The notes beneath the pieces were generated by a model, which saw nothing but the letters and a program-made list of their open reading frames with translations, had not been told where the DNA came from and did not search any database. Shown one piece after another: positions 14,821 through 22,324 of a stretch of DNA of 22,792 nucleotides (its first letter is position 1; each line of letters begins with the position of its first letter). A program made the position numbers and the translations under genes. This DNA is from Peptoniphilus_A sp022767005 (GTDB lineage: Bacteria; Bacillota; Clostridia; Tissierellales; Peptoniphilaceae), in assembly GCF_050315115.1 (NCBI RefSeq), contig NZ_JBNPOJ010000023.1:1-22792 (forward strand), written 5' to 3'.

Positions 14821-16103
14821 TTTAAATTGTAAAAGGCATCAAAACCTGGATAATTTGAAAGATCGCCAAGTTCATCTTCTATGCGAAGAAGTTCGTTGTA
14901 TTTTGCTACTCTTTCACTTCTTGCTGGTGCACCAGTTTTTATAAATCCTGCATTAGTTGCAACTGCTAAATCTGCAATTGTTGAGTCTTCACTTTCTCCA
15001 GATCTATGAGAAATTATTGCAGTGTAATTATGTCTTTTTGCAAGTTCAATTGCATCTAGTGTTTCTGTGATTGTTCCTATTTGATTTAATTTAATTAGAA
15101 TTGAGTTTGCAGATTTCTTTTCAATTCCTTCTTGAAGTCTTTTTGTATTTGTAACGAAGAAGTCATCGCCAACTAATTGAACTTTATCGCCTAGAAGTTC
15201 TGTAATGTGCTTCCATCCATCCCAATCGTCTTCTGCAAGTCCATCTTCTATTGAATAAATTGGATATTCATTTACAAGTTCTTCATAGAATTTTGAAAGT
15301 TCTTCCGAATTAAATTCACGGCCTTCACCTGCAAGGATATATTTTTTCTTATCTGCATCATAAAATTCTGAAGCTGCTGCGTCAATTGCAAGTACAATGT
15401 CCTTACCTGCTTCATATCCAGCTGCCTTTACTGCTTCAAGTATGCAGTCAAAAGCTTTTTTATTAGATTCAAGATTTGGTGCAAATCCACCTTCATCTCC
15501 AACTCCAGTTGAAAGTCCTTTGTCCTTTAAAACCTTTTTAAGTGCGTGATAAACTTCTGCACCCATTCTTAGTGCTTCTTTAAAAGTTTCTGCGCCAATT
15601 GGCATAATCATAAATTCTTGTATGTCAACATTGTTATCTGCGTGTTCGCCACCATTTATTATATTCATCATTGGAATTGGCATTGTCTTTGAATTTACTC
15701 CGCCAAGATATTGATAAAGTGGGAGTCCTGCTTCATTTGCTGCAGCTCTTGCAACTGCAATTGAAACTCCAAGGATTGCATTTGCTCCAAGTTCGCCCTT
15801 GTTTTCAGTTCCGTCAAGTTCTATTAGCATTTTATCGATTCCAAGTTGATCAAATACATCAAAGCAAATTAATTCTTCAGCAATTCTTTCATTTACATTT
15901 TTAACAGCTTCTTCTACGCCCTTGCCATTATATCTTTCTTCTCCGTCGCGAAGTTCAACAGCTTCGTGAACACCAGTTGATGCACCACTTGGCACAATTG
16001 AAGACCCAAATCCGCCATTAACTGTTCCAATTTCTACTTCAACAGTTGGATTTCCCCTTGAATCAAGAACTTCTCTCGCATAAACATAATCAATTAAACT
16101 CAT
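14817..16103 (-). CDS. eno: Enolase
   Basis: Converts 2-phosphoglycerate to phosphoenolpyruvate in glycolysis; cytoplasmic, magnesium dependent. The 428-aa length is typical. Catalytic acid/base residues are visible as E204 (VGDEGGFAPN) and K338 (LIKLNQIGT), the magnesium ligands as D241, E286 (SIED) and D313 (VGDD), and the substrate lysine as K389. The signature SHRSGE is followed by SED rather than the more common TED, a conservative change. GGAGG (complement of 16108-16112) precedes the ATG by 4 bases and fits into the 12-base gap after gpmI. The stop overlaps the next gene by ATGA. Confidence 0.98.
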   Translation of the reverse strand: MSLIDYVYAREVLDSRGNPTVEVEIGTVNGGFGSSIVPSGASTGVHEAVELRDGEERYNGKGVEEAVKNVNERIAEELICFDVFDQLGIDKMLIELDGTENKGELGANAILGVSIAVARAAANEAGLPLYQYLGGVNSKTMPIPMMNIINGGEHADNNVDIQEFMIMPIGAETFKEALRMGAEVYHALKKVLKDKGLSTGVGDEGGFAPNLESNKKAFDCILEAVKAAGYEAGKDIVLAIDAAASEFYDADKKKYILAGEGREFNSEELSKFYEELVNEYPIYSIEDGLAEDDWDGWKHITELLGDKVQLVGDDFFVTNTKRLQEGIEKKSANSILIKLNQIGTITETLDAIELAKRHNYTAIISHRSGESEDSTIADLAVATNAGFIKTGAPARSERVAKYNELLRIEDELGDLSNYPGFDAFYNLK

Positions 16104-16115
16104 AATTCCTCCTAA

Positions 16116-17618
16116 TTAAAATAAACTTTCGCCAGTCATAAGTTCTGGCTTTTCAATTCCCATGATTTTTAAAATTGTCGGCGAAAGGTCGCAAAGTGCC
16201 CCGCCTTTTCTTAGTTTTACATCTTTATTAAAAAGAAAAAGTGGCACAGGATTTGTGCTGTGACTTGTTACAACATTTCCCTCTTTGTCAATCATATATT
16301 CACAATTCCCATGGTCTGCAGTAATTATTGCGACACCCTCTTTCTCCTTTAAAACCTTTAAAATTCTGCCTAAATTTGCATCAACTGTTTCCACAGCTTT
16401 TATTGCCGCCTTCAAGTTTCCTGTGTGTCCAACCATATCTGGATTTGCAAAATTCAAAATTATTGCTCCGTATTTATCTTCTTTTAATTTTGCAATTACA
16501 GCATCTGTAACTTCATTTGCACTCATTTCTGGTTTTAGGTCATAAGTTGCAACTTTTGGGGAAGGAATAAGAACTCTGTCTTCCCCTTTAAAAGGCTTTT
16601 CTCTTCCACCATTGAAGAAAAATGTAACATGTGCATATTTTTCTGTTTCTGCAATTCTAAGCTGATTGATTTTATTTTTTTCCAAAATTTCACCCAATGT
16701 GTCCCTTGGAATTTCATCTTTAAAGGCAACAAATTTATTTTTAATATTTTTATCATACTCTGTCATAGTTACAAGAGTCGTATTTATTTTTTCTCTTTCA
16801 AATCCCTTAAAGTCATCGTCAACTAATGCCCTCGTAATTTGTCTAACTCTATCCGGTCTAAAGTTAAAAATTATTATTGAATCATTTTCTTCGATTTCAG
16901 AATTTTTCACAAATTTTGCAGGCAATAAAAATTCATCAGTAATATCTTTATCGTAGGAAGATTTTATATAATCTAAAATATCTTCTTCGACAAAATCCAC
17001 ATTTGATATAAGGTCATCGTAATATTTCTTAGTTCTCTCCCATCTATTGTCTCTGTCCATTGCATAATATCTTCCAGAAATTGTAGCAATCTTCCCATTT
17101 CCTATTTTGTCTATTTCATCTTGAAGCTCTTTAATATCTTCTAATGCAGCATAGGGAGATACATCACGACCATCTGTTATTGCGTGGATATAAGTTTTTT
17201 CTATTCCTTCATCTGCCATTAACTTTATAAGAGCTTTTAGATGATCAAAGTGTGAATGAACTCCACCCTTTGATACAAGCCCAATTAAATGAACCTTTGA
17301 ATTGTTTTTCCTTGCACTATCAATTGCTCTTTTAAATTCAGGATTTTTGAAAAATTCGCCTGACTTAATCGCCTCAGTTATCTTTGTAAGGTTTTGATAA
17401 ATTACCCTTCCTGCACCTATGTTTAAATGTCCAACTTCAGAATTTCCCATTTGTCCATGAGGAAGGCCTACATATTCTTCACTTGCAAAAATTTCTGTGT
17501 GAGGTGAATTTTTATAAAGCTCATCAAGAGTGGGAGTTTTCGCAAGTTTTACTGCATTTCCTACTTCAGATTCCTTTATTCCAAATCCATCCAAAATTAT
17601 TAGCATAGTTGGTTTCAT
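16116..17618 (-). CDS. gpmI: 2,3-bisphosphoglycerate-independent phosphoglycerate mutase
   Basis: Interconverts 3- and 2-phosphoglycerate through a phosphoserine intermediate; alkaline phosphatase superfamily, manganese dependent. At 500 aa it is slightly shorter than most homologues (about 510). The first metal ligand Asp10 lies in ILDGFG, the nucleophile Ser60 in GQMGNSEVGH, and His121 in KGGVHSH; the C-terminal ADHGNCEYM supplies further metal ligands. The start overlaps the tpiA stop by ATGA (17615-17618), which implies coupled translation and explains the absence of a free upstream spacer. Confidence 0.97.
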   Translation of the reverse strand: MKPTMLIILDGFGIKESEVGNAVKLAKTPTLDELYKNSPHTEIFASEEYVGLPHGQMGNSEVGHLNIGAGRVIYQNLTKITEAIKSGEFFKNPEFKRAIDSARKNNSKVHLIGLVSKGGVHSHFDHLKALIKLMADEGIEKTYIHAITDGRDVSPYAALEDIKELQDEIDKIGNGKIATISGRYYAMDRDNRWERTKKYYDDLISNVDFVEEDILDYIKSSYDKDITDEFLLPAKFVKNSEIEENDSIIIFNFRPDRVRQITRALVDDDFKGFEREKINTTLVTMTEYDKNIKNKFVAFKDEIPRDTLGEILEKNKINQLRIAETEKYAHVTFFFNGGREKPFKGEDRVLIPSPKVATYDLKPEMSANEVTDAVIAKLKEDKYGAIILNFANPDMVGHTGNLKAAIKAVETVDANLGRILKVLKEKEGVAIITADHGNCEYMIDKEGNVVTSHSTNPVPLFLFNKDVKLRKGGALCDLSPTILKIMGIEKPELMTGESLF

Positions 17619-18358
17619 AAATTTTCACCGCACTTTATTATTTCAATAAAATCCTTGACATCTAAGCTTGCTCCTCCAACAAGAACTCCGTCAATATTTT
17701 CTTTTGCCAAAATTTCTTTTGCATTAGATGGTTTTACAGATCCACCGTATAAAATTCTAATTTTTTTAGAAATTTCTCCATAATTTTTGTTTATAATTTC
17801 TCGAATTTCTCTACACATATTTTCTGCATCTTCAGAAGAACAAGTTTTGCCAGTGCCAATTGCCCAAATTGGTTCATAGGCAAGGGTAATATTTTTAAGA
17901 TTTTCTACACCACTAAGAGAATTTAGCAATTCATTTTTTACAAAATCTAATTCTTTATTTTCTTCTTTTATTTCAAGAGATTCTCCAAGGCAAAGAATAA
18001 CAGATAAATTATGAGAAAGAGCCCTTTTTATCTTTGCATTTACAATCTCGTCGCTTTCCGAAAATTTTTCTCGTCTTTCTGAATGACCTATGATTACATT
18101 TCGAACCCCAATATCTTTAAGCATATTAGTTGAAACTTCGCCAGTAAAGGCTCCATCTTCAAATTCAGAAACATTTTGTGCAGCAACTTCAATTTTATCT
18201 TTTACACTTTTTGTAAAACTTTCTAGAGAAACAAAACTTGGAGCAATAAGAACATCTACATTTTCAAATTTAAAATCATTTATTTTATTTGCAAATGCAA
18301 GAGCCCCACTAGAAGTTTTATTCATCTTCCAATTTCCACAAATATATTTTCTTCTCAT
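17615..18358 (-). CDS. tpiA: Triosephosphate isomerase
   Basis: Interconverts dihydroxyacetone phosphate and glyceraldehyde 3-phosphate. The 247-aa TIM barrel shows GNWKMN (Asn9 and Lys11 bind substrate), the catalytic His92 in IGHSERR and the catalytic Glu162 in AYEPIWAIGTGKT, where loop 6 follows; the phosphate-binding GGSVKP and GVLVGGASL are present. The start overlaps the pgk stop by ATGA (18355-18358), so translation is probably coupled. Confidence 0.98.
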   Translation of the reverse strand: MRRKYICGNWKMNKTSSGALAFANKINDFKFENVDVLIAPSFVSLESFTKSVKDKIEVAAQNVSEFEDGAFTGEVSTNMLKDIGVRNVIIGHSERREKFSESDEIVNAKIKRALSHNLSVILCLGESLEIKEENKELDFVKNELLNSLSGVENLKNITLAYEPIWAIGTGKTCSSEDAENMCREIREIINKNYGEISKKIRILYGGSVKPSNAKEILAKENIDGVLVGGASLDVKDFIEIIKCGENL

Positions 18359-19539
18359 GCTTCTTCTACCGCCTCAATGCCAGGAAGTTTTTTGCCCTCA
18401 AGCATTTCAAGACTTGCGCCACCACCTGTTGAAATGTGAGTTAATTTATCTGCTACGCCAGCTTTTTCAACTGCGGCAACAGAATCTCCTCCGCCAACAA
18501 TTACTGTTGCGTCAAGATTTGCTAAGATTTTTGCTAGTTCAATAGTTCCATGAGAAAATTCTTTAATTTCAAAAACTCCACAAGGTCCATTTAATACAAC
18601 TGTCTTTGCATCTTTTAGAGCAGCTTCAATGTCCTTTAAGCTTTCACTTCCAATGTCTAAGATCATATCATCTTCACTTACATCTTCTGCGTCCTTTAAA
18701 GTTCCCTTTGCATTTTCAGAAAGTTCTGAAGCAACTATTACATCTCTCGGCAAAATTAAAGCAACACCCTTGTCAATTGCCTTTGCCATTATTTCTCTTG
18801 CAAGGTCTAATTTGTCATCTTCAACTAGAGATTTGCCAACTTCAAGTCCCTTCGACTTTAAGAAAGTATTTGCCATAGCACCAACAATTACTAACACATC
18901 AACTTTTTCTAGCAAGTTTTCAATTACACCGATTTTATCAGAAACTTTTGAACCACCAAGAATTGCAGCAAAAGGTTTTTCTGGATTTTTAAGTACATCT
19001 TCAAAATATTTAATTTCTTTTTCAACTAAAAGTCCAACACATGATGGCAAAAATTCAGTAACGCCAACATTTGAAGCGTGAGCTCTATGTGCTGTTCCAA
19101 AAGCATCATTTACAAAAATATCTCCAAGAGAAGCAAGTTTTTTTGAAAAATCAGCATCGTTCTTCTCTTCGCCCTTTACAAACCTAAGATTTTCAATAAG
19201 AGCTATTTCGCCCTTTTTAAGTTTTTTAACTTCTTCAATGACATTTTCGTCTACAACTTCCTTTGAAACAATAAATTTAACATCCTTCTTTAAAAGTTCA
19301 GAAGCTCTTTTTGCCACTGGTGCAAGAGAAAGTTCTTCTTTGTATTCTCCCTTAGGTCTTCCAAGATGACTCATAAGCACAACTTTTGCACCCTTTTCTA
19401 TTAAATAATTAATAGTAGGAATTGCTTTTACAATTCTATCGTTTCCTGTAACTTTGCCATCCTTTAGCGGAACATTAAAGTCAACCCTAACTAGTGCAGT
19501 TTTATCGTTAAAATCAAAATCTCTAATAGTCTTTTTCAC
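18355..19539 (-). CDS. pgk: Phosphoglycerate kinase
   Basis: Transfers phosphate from 1,3-bisphosphoglycerate to ADP. The 394-aa protein starts MKKTIRDFDFNDKTALVRVD followed by FNVP (Asp20 and Asn22 bind substrate), and shows SHLGRP, the nucleotide-binding GGSKVSDK and the C-terminal GGGDSVAAVEK and STGGGASLEML segments. The start is GTG (19537-19539), 6 bases after GAGG; an ATG two bases earlier is out of frame and is followed immediately by TGA. It is the first gene of pgk-tpiA-gpmI-eno. The gap gene that precedes pgk in many Firmicutes is not directly upstream; an IS30 element lies there instead. Confidence 0.98.
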   Translation of the reverse strand: MKKTIRDFDFNDKTALVRVDFNVPLKDGKVTGNDRIVKAIPTINYLIEKGAKVVLMSHLGRPKGEYKEELSLAPVAKRASELLKKDVKFIVSKEVVDENVIEEVKKLKKGEIALIENLRFVKGEEKNDADFSKKLASLGDIFVNDAFGTAHRAHASNVGVTEFLPSCVGLLVEKEIKYFEDVLKNPEKPFAAILGGSKVSDKIGVIENLLEKVDVLVIVGAMANTFLKSKGLEVGKSLVEDDKLDLAREIMAKAIDKGVALILPRDVIVASELSENAKGTLKDAEDVSEDDMILDIGSESLKDIEAALKDAKTVVLNGPCGVFEIKEFSHGTIELAKILANLDATVIVGGGDSVAAVEKAGVADKLTHISTGGGASLEMLEGKKLPGIEAVEEA

Positions 19540-19583
19540 ATTACACCTCTTATTTTCGATTTTTCATTAAAATTATCAATTAA

Positions 19584-19589
19584 ATTATA
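19584..19589 (-). promoter_or_regulatory. pgk operon promoter (extended -10)
   Basis: The minus strand reads TATGG followed by TATAAT, an extended -10 element; the -35 region is poor. The predicted start is near 19577, 37 bases before the GTG. The left end of the IS30 element lies about 60 bases upstream of the -10 box, so the core promoter is intact. Confidence 0.65.
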
Positions 19590-19651
19590 CCATAAATTAA
19601 AAGAGTTTATATTTGTAGAATAGTTTAATATTTATAATTTATCATTAGGTT

Positions 19652-19675
19652 AATTGTATAATGAAATTGAACTAA
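19652..19675 (+). repeat. Left terminal inverted repeat of the IS30 element
   Basis: AATTG at the outer end and AAATTGAACTAA at the inner end match the reverse complement of 20799-20822, with four mismatches in the middle. The inner 12 bases are identical. Confidence 0.8.
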
Positions 19676-19681
19676 AAAATT

Positions 19682-19746
19682 CCATAGCTTATCACCTTTG
19701 GTATAATGATTTACCACAAAACAAAACCAAAAGGTGATAACTATGG
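19682..19746 (+). promoter_or_regulatory. Foldback over the transposase promoter and start codon
   Basis: The arms 19682-19701 and 19727-19746 pair over 19 bases with one bulged base on each side. The right arm contains the Shine-Dalgarno sequence (AAGGTGAT) and the ATG of the transposase. The left arm lies upstream of the predicted transcription start, so only transcripts entering from outside the element would carry both arms and fold the start shut. Confidence 0.7.
19699..19707 (+). promoter_or_regulatory. Transposase promoter (extended -10)
   Basis: TGGTATAAT is an extended -10 element on the plus strand; no good -35 box is seen. The predicted start is near 19714, inside the loop of the foldback and 29 bases before the ATG. 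Confidence 0.6.
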
Positions 19747-20825
19747 AATATAATAATAATACAACAAATTCAAGAAAAAATAAACATTTAAGCGATTTTG
19801 AAAGAGGACAAATCGAACTTCTACACAATAAAGGCTATTCTGCATACAGAATAGCAAAAGAACTCGGCCGTGCTTCAAACACTATTAGATATGAATTAAA
19901 GAGAGGAACAGTTTTTCAAATTAAAAATGAAAGAATAGTGCAAGTATATTATCCTGATACAGGGAAAACTGCATATGATATAAATAGAAAAAATTCTAAA
20001 AAATCATATAAAGCATTAGAATGTAGTACTCTCTTAGATTTTGTTTACGATAAATTTATAAATGAAAAATGGTCCTTAGATGCTTGCTGTGGATATGCCA
20101 CTAGACATAATCTTCTTCCTAATAAAACTCTCTGTACAAAAACTTTATATAACTATGTAGAACTTGGATTATTAAAAATAAAGTCAATAGACCTACCCTT
20201 AAAGGTAAGAAGAAAAACTTCAAATAAAAGAGTCAAAAGAAATAGAATGCAATTAGGTAAAAGCATAGAAGAAAGACCAAAAGAAATAGAAAGTAAAACA
20301 ACATTTGGAAATTGTGAAATAGACACAGTAGTTCCAAAGAAAAATAAAGAAGAACCCTCTTTAATCACTATAACAGAAAGAAAAACTAGAATTGAAATCA
20401 TACTAAAAATAGAATCCAAAAAATCTAAATTAGTTAATGCTAGTTTAGAAAACTTACTTGGCAAATTAGAGGATTCCACATCGATATTTAGAAGTATAAC
20501 AAGTGATAATGGATTAGAATTTGCTAGTTTAACAGAACTAGAAAGAAAATATGTTGGTGATGTATATTATTGCCATCCTAATAACCCACAAGAAAGAGGA
20601 AGTAATGAAAAACACAATAGTCTAATAAGAAGATTCCTGCCAAAGGGGAAATCACCATTAGACTATTGTGAAGACCACTATATAAAAATAATGAATTGGA
20701 TGAATAATTTACCAAGGAAAATCTTAAATTATCGAACACCTTTAGAGGTTTTTGTGGAAGAGTTGAATAATTTAGGACTTATTGATACTTTGGGAGAGTT
20801 AGTTCAATTTGATATTGCAATTTAG
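19743..20825 (+). CDS. IS30-family transposase
   Basis: DDE transposase of 360 aa. The N-terminal helix-turn-helix region (about 16-55: LSDFERGQIELLHNKGYSAY and following IAKELGRASNTIRYELKRG) binds the ends of the element. The catalytic triad is D194 (CEIDTV), D255 (SDNGLEF) and E289 (RGSNEKHN); the D-to-E spacing of 33 intervening residues is that of IS30. The start is the ATG at 19743-19745 with AAGG 8 bases upstream; a GTG three codons earlier overlaps the ribosome binding site. The last codons (ELVQFDIAI) lie within the right inverted repeat, and the stop TAG begins at the first base after the repeat, so it may come from the target site. It is the only plus-strand gene in the window. Confidence 0.93.
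   Translation: MEYNNNTTNSRKNKHLSDFERGQIELLHNKGYSAYRIAKELGRASNTIRYELKRGTVFQIKNERIVQVYYPDTGKTAYDINRKNSKKSYKALECSTLLDFVYDKFINEKWSLDACCGYATRHNLLPNKTLCTKTLYNYVELGLLKIKSIDLPLKVRRKTSNKRVKRNRMQLGKSIEERPKEIESKTTFGNCEIDTVVPKKNKEEPSLITITERKTRIEIILKIESKKSKLVNASLENLLGKLEDSTSIFRSITSDNGLEFASLTELERKYVGDVYYCHPNNPQERGSNEKHNSLIRRFLPKGKSPLDYCEDHYIKIMNWMNNLPRKILNYRTPLEVFVEELNNLGLIDTLGELVQFDIAI
20799..20822 (+). repeat. Right terminal inverted repeat of the IS30 element
   Basis: Reverse complement of the left repeat with 20 of 24 identities. It doubles as coding sequence for the last residues of the transposase. Confidence 0.8.
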
Positions 20826-20827
20826 GT

Positions 20828-21299
20828 ATTTTAAAAATATTAATTTTAAAGTTTTTTGACATTGACAAGTGCTTTGGATTAGCAACATAGGAATCTCACC
20901 TCCGCCTCTATTCCGGATGAGCCAGCTTCAACCTTAGAAGTATCATTATCCTCATTTTCTTCATAGCGAATAGGGTATCCCTCCCTATATTCAAACTCTT
21001 ACTTATCGCTCCATTTCTTCTTCCTTTGCTTTTATCTTAGCAATACTTGTTATGCCGAATTATTCAACAGAAAGATCTTGACGGATAGGTTATTACGCTC
21101 CAAAAATAATTAACGTCTTGTCTTGGTCTATTCGATTGTTAAGGTTCAAAATTTATCGAGAGTTATTAATCTTTTTAAAATTTGATCATCAGAAAATATT
21201 TATCTTGATGAAACAAAATTCTATAAATTACTCTCTTATACTTAACAGTGAAAAGAAGCCTTTCTTGGTAACCAATTTTGAAATAGAATTTGCTTATGT
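20828..21299 (-). other. Gene-free stretch with GC-richer relic DNA
   Basis: No intact gene is visible. Part of it (about 20880-21110) is clearly richer in G and C than its surroundings. On the minus strand short open segments without start codons lie in different frames: 39 codons at 20882-20998 (including YPIRYEENEDNDTSKVEAGS) and about 18 codons ending at 21003 (SIAKIKAKEEEMER). They look like the decayed end of genes of an integrated element, but I could not name a family. A 74-codon plus-strand frame at 21118-21342 has no ribosome binding site and looks random. Confidence 0.4.
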
Positions 21300-21345
21300 A
21301 AAAAGGTCCAATTCCCACTGCATAAGTAGCAGTGAAAATTAGACC
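21300..21345 (-). terminator. Strong intrinsic terminator downstream of the replisome-organizer gene
   Basis: A 17-base stem (21305-21321 with 21329-21345) without mismatch on the minus strand if three G-U pairs are allowed, with a 7-base loop and then five T. On the plus strand the same positions are mismatched, which shows that the minus-strand RNA is the selected one. It lies about 150 bases after the stop at 21497; the DNA between (21346-21496) holds no gene. Confidence 0.85.
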
Positions 21346-21496
21346 CTCTTGGTATCTGTCATCTAAAAGTCTTCTAGCATTTCTTTAATTTTCTAATCGC
21401 CTTTTAAGTATCATATTTACATTTTCTTATCTCTGGCATATTTTTATACCTTTTTAGACTTAAAGTCTTTAATAGTGGCTTTCCACCTCTTTTTAC

Positions 21497-22240
21497 CTAT
21501 AAAGATTCTCCTACATCATAGTTCATTTTTTTATTGAAACCTTTCTGTGCTAGTTTGTCTTTATCTTCTTCATACCATTTTAAGATTGTTGCATAGTGGT
21601 TTTGGTAGGTCTTACCACTGCTTTTCATGTATCTTGATAGTTTATTTATCATTATGTCTGTGTGTGAGTTTAATTTTTCTTTAAGATTTTTATATTCTTC
21701 TTTGCTTAGCCTTACATTTTTGAATTCTCCATAAAAGATGGGGGTGGAATTCTTATCTTTTTCTATCTCTCCCTCTCTCTCTTTATCTATCTCTATATCT
21801 TTCTCTATCTCTATCTCTCCGTTGCACTTTTGTTGCTTATTTGTTGCATTGGTGTTGCATTGCAACATTTTTAATTCTCTAGACTTTCTTGAACGCCTTG
21901 TAGAAGCTGTTTCTGATCCGATTAAGTTTGGTATTTCAGTTAGGTAGTATTCATCATTTTCTGTTAAAACTTCTAGTAAGCCTTGGTTTATTAGATAATT
22001 AACTGTAACCATTACATCATCGTCTGTTTCATCTATTGTTAGTGCTAACTCTTTTATAAAATCACTTTCTACTCCGTCATAATAGAGTTTGCCCTCATCT
22101 TTTAAGCTTAGTAGTAGAAGTTTTAAGTAAATTATCGTGTAGGTATCTCCTCCCGATATTCTCCTTAATCTTTTTATCCTTTTATCTGTGAAAAATTCTT
22201 CTTTTAATTTTATCCAATAATATCTTTTGTTTGTTGCCAT
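21497..22240 (-). CDS. Phage-type replisome organizer (N-terminal domain) protein
   Basis: A 247-aa protein. Residues 1 to about 120 (MATNKRYYWIKLKEEFFTDK onward, with the winged-helix-like part GDTYTIIYLKLLLLSLKDEG) match the phage replisome organizer N-terminal domain found in prophages and other mobile elements, where it binds the origin and helps to load the helicase. Residues about 135-165 form a charged, repetitive Glu/Lys/Ile/Asp linker encoded by a TATCTC-like tract (21750-21825 on the plus strand). The C-terminal part (about 170-240, ending in LKWYEEDKDKL) may be a DnaD-like helicase-contact domain. GGAGG (complement of 22247-22251) precedes the ATG. No other replication gene is nearby, so it is probably a remnant or a small accessory module. 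The assignment to the family is from memory. Confidence 0.75.
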   Translation of the reverse strand: MATNKRYYWIKLKEEFFTDKRIKRLRRISGGDTYTIIYLKLLLLSLKDEGKLYYDGVESDFIKELALTIDETDDDVMVTVNYLINQGLLEVLTENDEYYLTEIPNLIGSETASTRRSRKSRELKMLQCNTNATNKQQKCNGEIEIEKDIEIDKEREGEIEKDKNSTPIFYGEFKNVRLSKEEYKNLKEKLNSHTDIMINKLSRYMKSSGKTYQNHYATILKWYEEDKDKLAQKGFNKKMNYDVGESL

Positions 22241-22258
22241 TCTAATCCTCCTTGCAAT

Positions 22259-22289
22259 AAAAAAAGAAGTAGATTTTTTCTCTACTTCT
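22259..22289 (-). terminator. Terminator or attenuator before the replisome-organizer gene
   Basis: A perfect 9-base stem (22265-22273 with 22281-22289), a 7-base loop and seven T on the minus strand form a classic intrinsic terminator after the lipoprotein gene. Only 7 bases separate its end from the GGAGG of the next gene, and no promoter fits between, so the downstream gene must depend on read-through or on a promoter inside the lipoprotein gene. Confidence 0.85.
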
Positions 22290-22324
22290 CCTTATAATTT
22301 ATATTTTATTTTTCCTTATATTTT

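Larger units (their letters stand above)
19651..20822 (+). mobile_element. IS30-family insertion sequence, about 1172 bases
   Basis: The element has one transposase gene and terminal inverted repeats of 24 bases (19652-19675 and 20799-20822, 20 of 24 identical, the inner 12 perfect). The pentamer TAGGT flanks both sides (19646-19650 and 20823-20827) and is the candidate target duplication, although IS30 elements usually give 2 to 3 bases; the exact ends are uncertain by a few bases. The element looks complete and possibly active: the transposase frame and its catalytic residues are intact. It is inserted upstream of pgk, in the opposite orientation. Confidence 0.85.

Noticed and set aside
19625..19828. 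67-codon minus-strand frame across the left end of the IS30 element
   Set aside because: It overlaps the inverted repeat, the foldback and the transposase start; it has no ribosome binding site and no known family.
21118..21342. 74-codon plus-strand frame in the gene-free region
   Set aside because: It has no ribosome binding site, random-looking composition, and ends inside the minus-strand terminator hairpin.
21430..21496. Short palindromes after the replisome-organizer stop (AGACTT-A-AAGTCT and GTGG-AAAG-CCAC)
   Set aside because: They are short, lack a U-run, and the true terminator lies further downstream at 21300-21345.
21750..21825. CRISPR-like repeat pattern
   Set aside because: It is a short pyrimidine-rich microsatellite inside a coding region, without regular repeat and spacer units and without cas genes.
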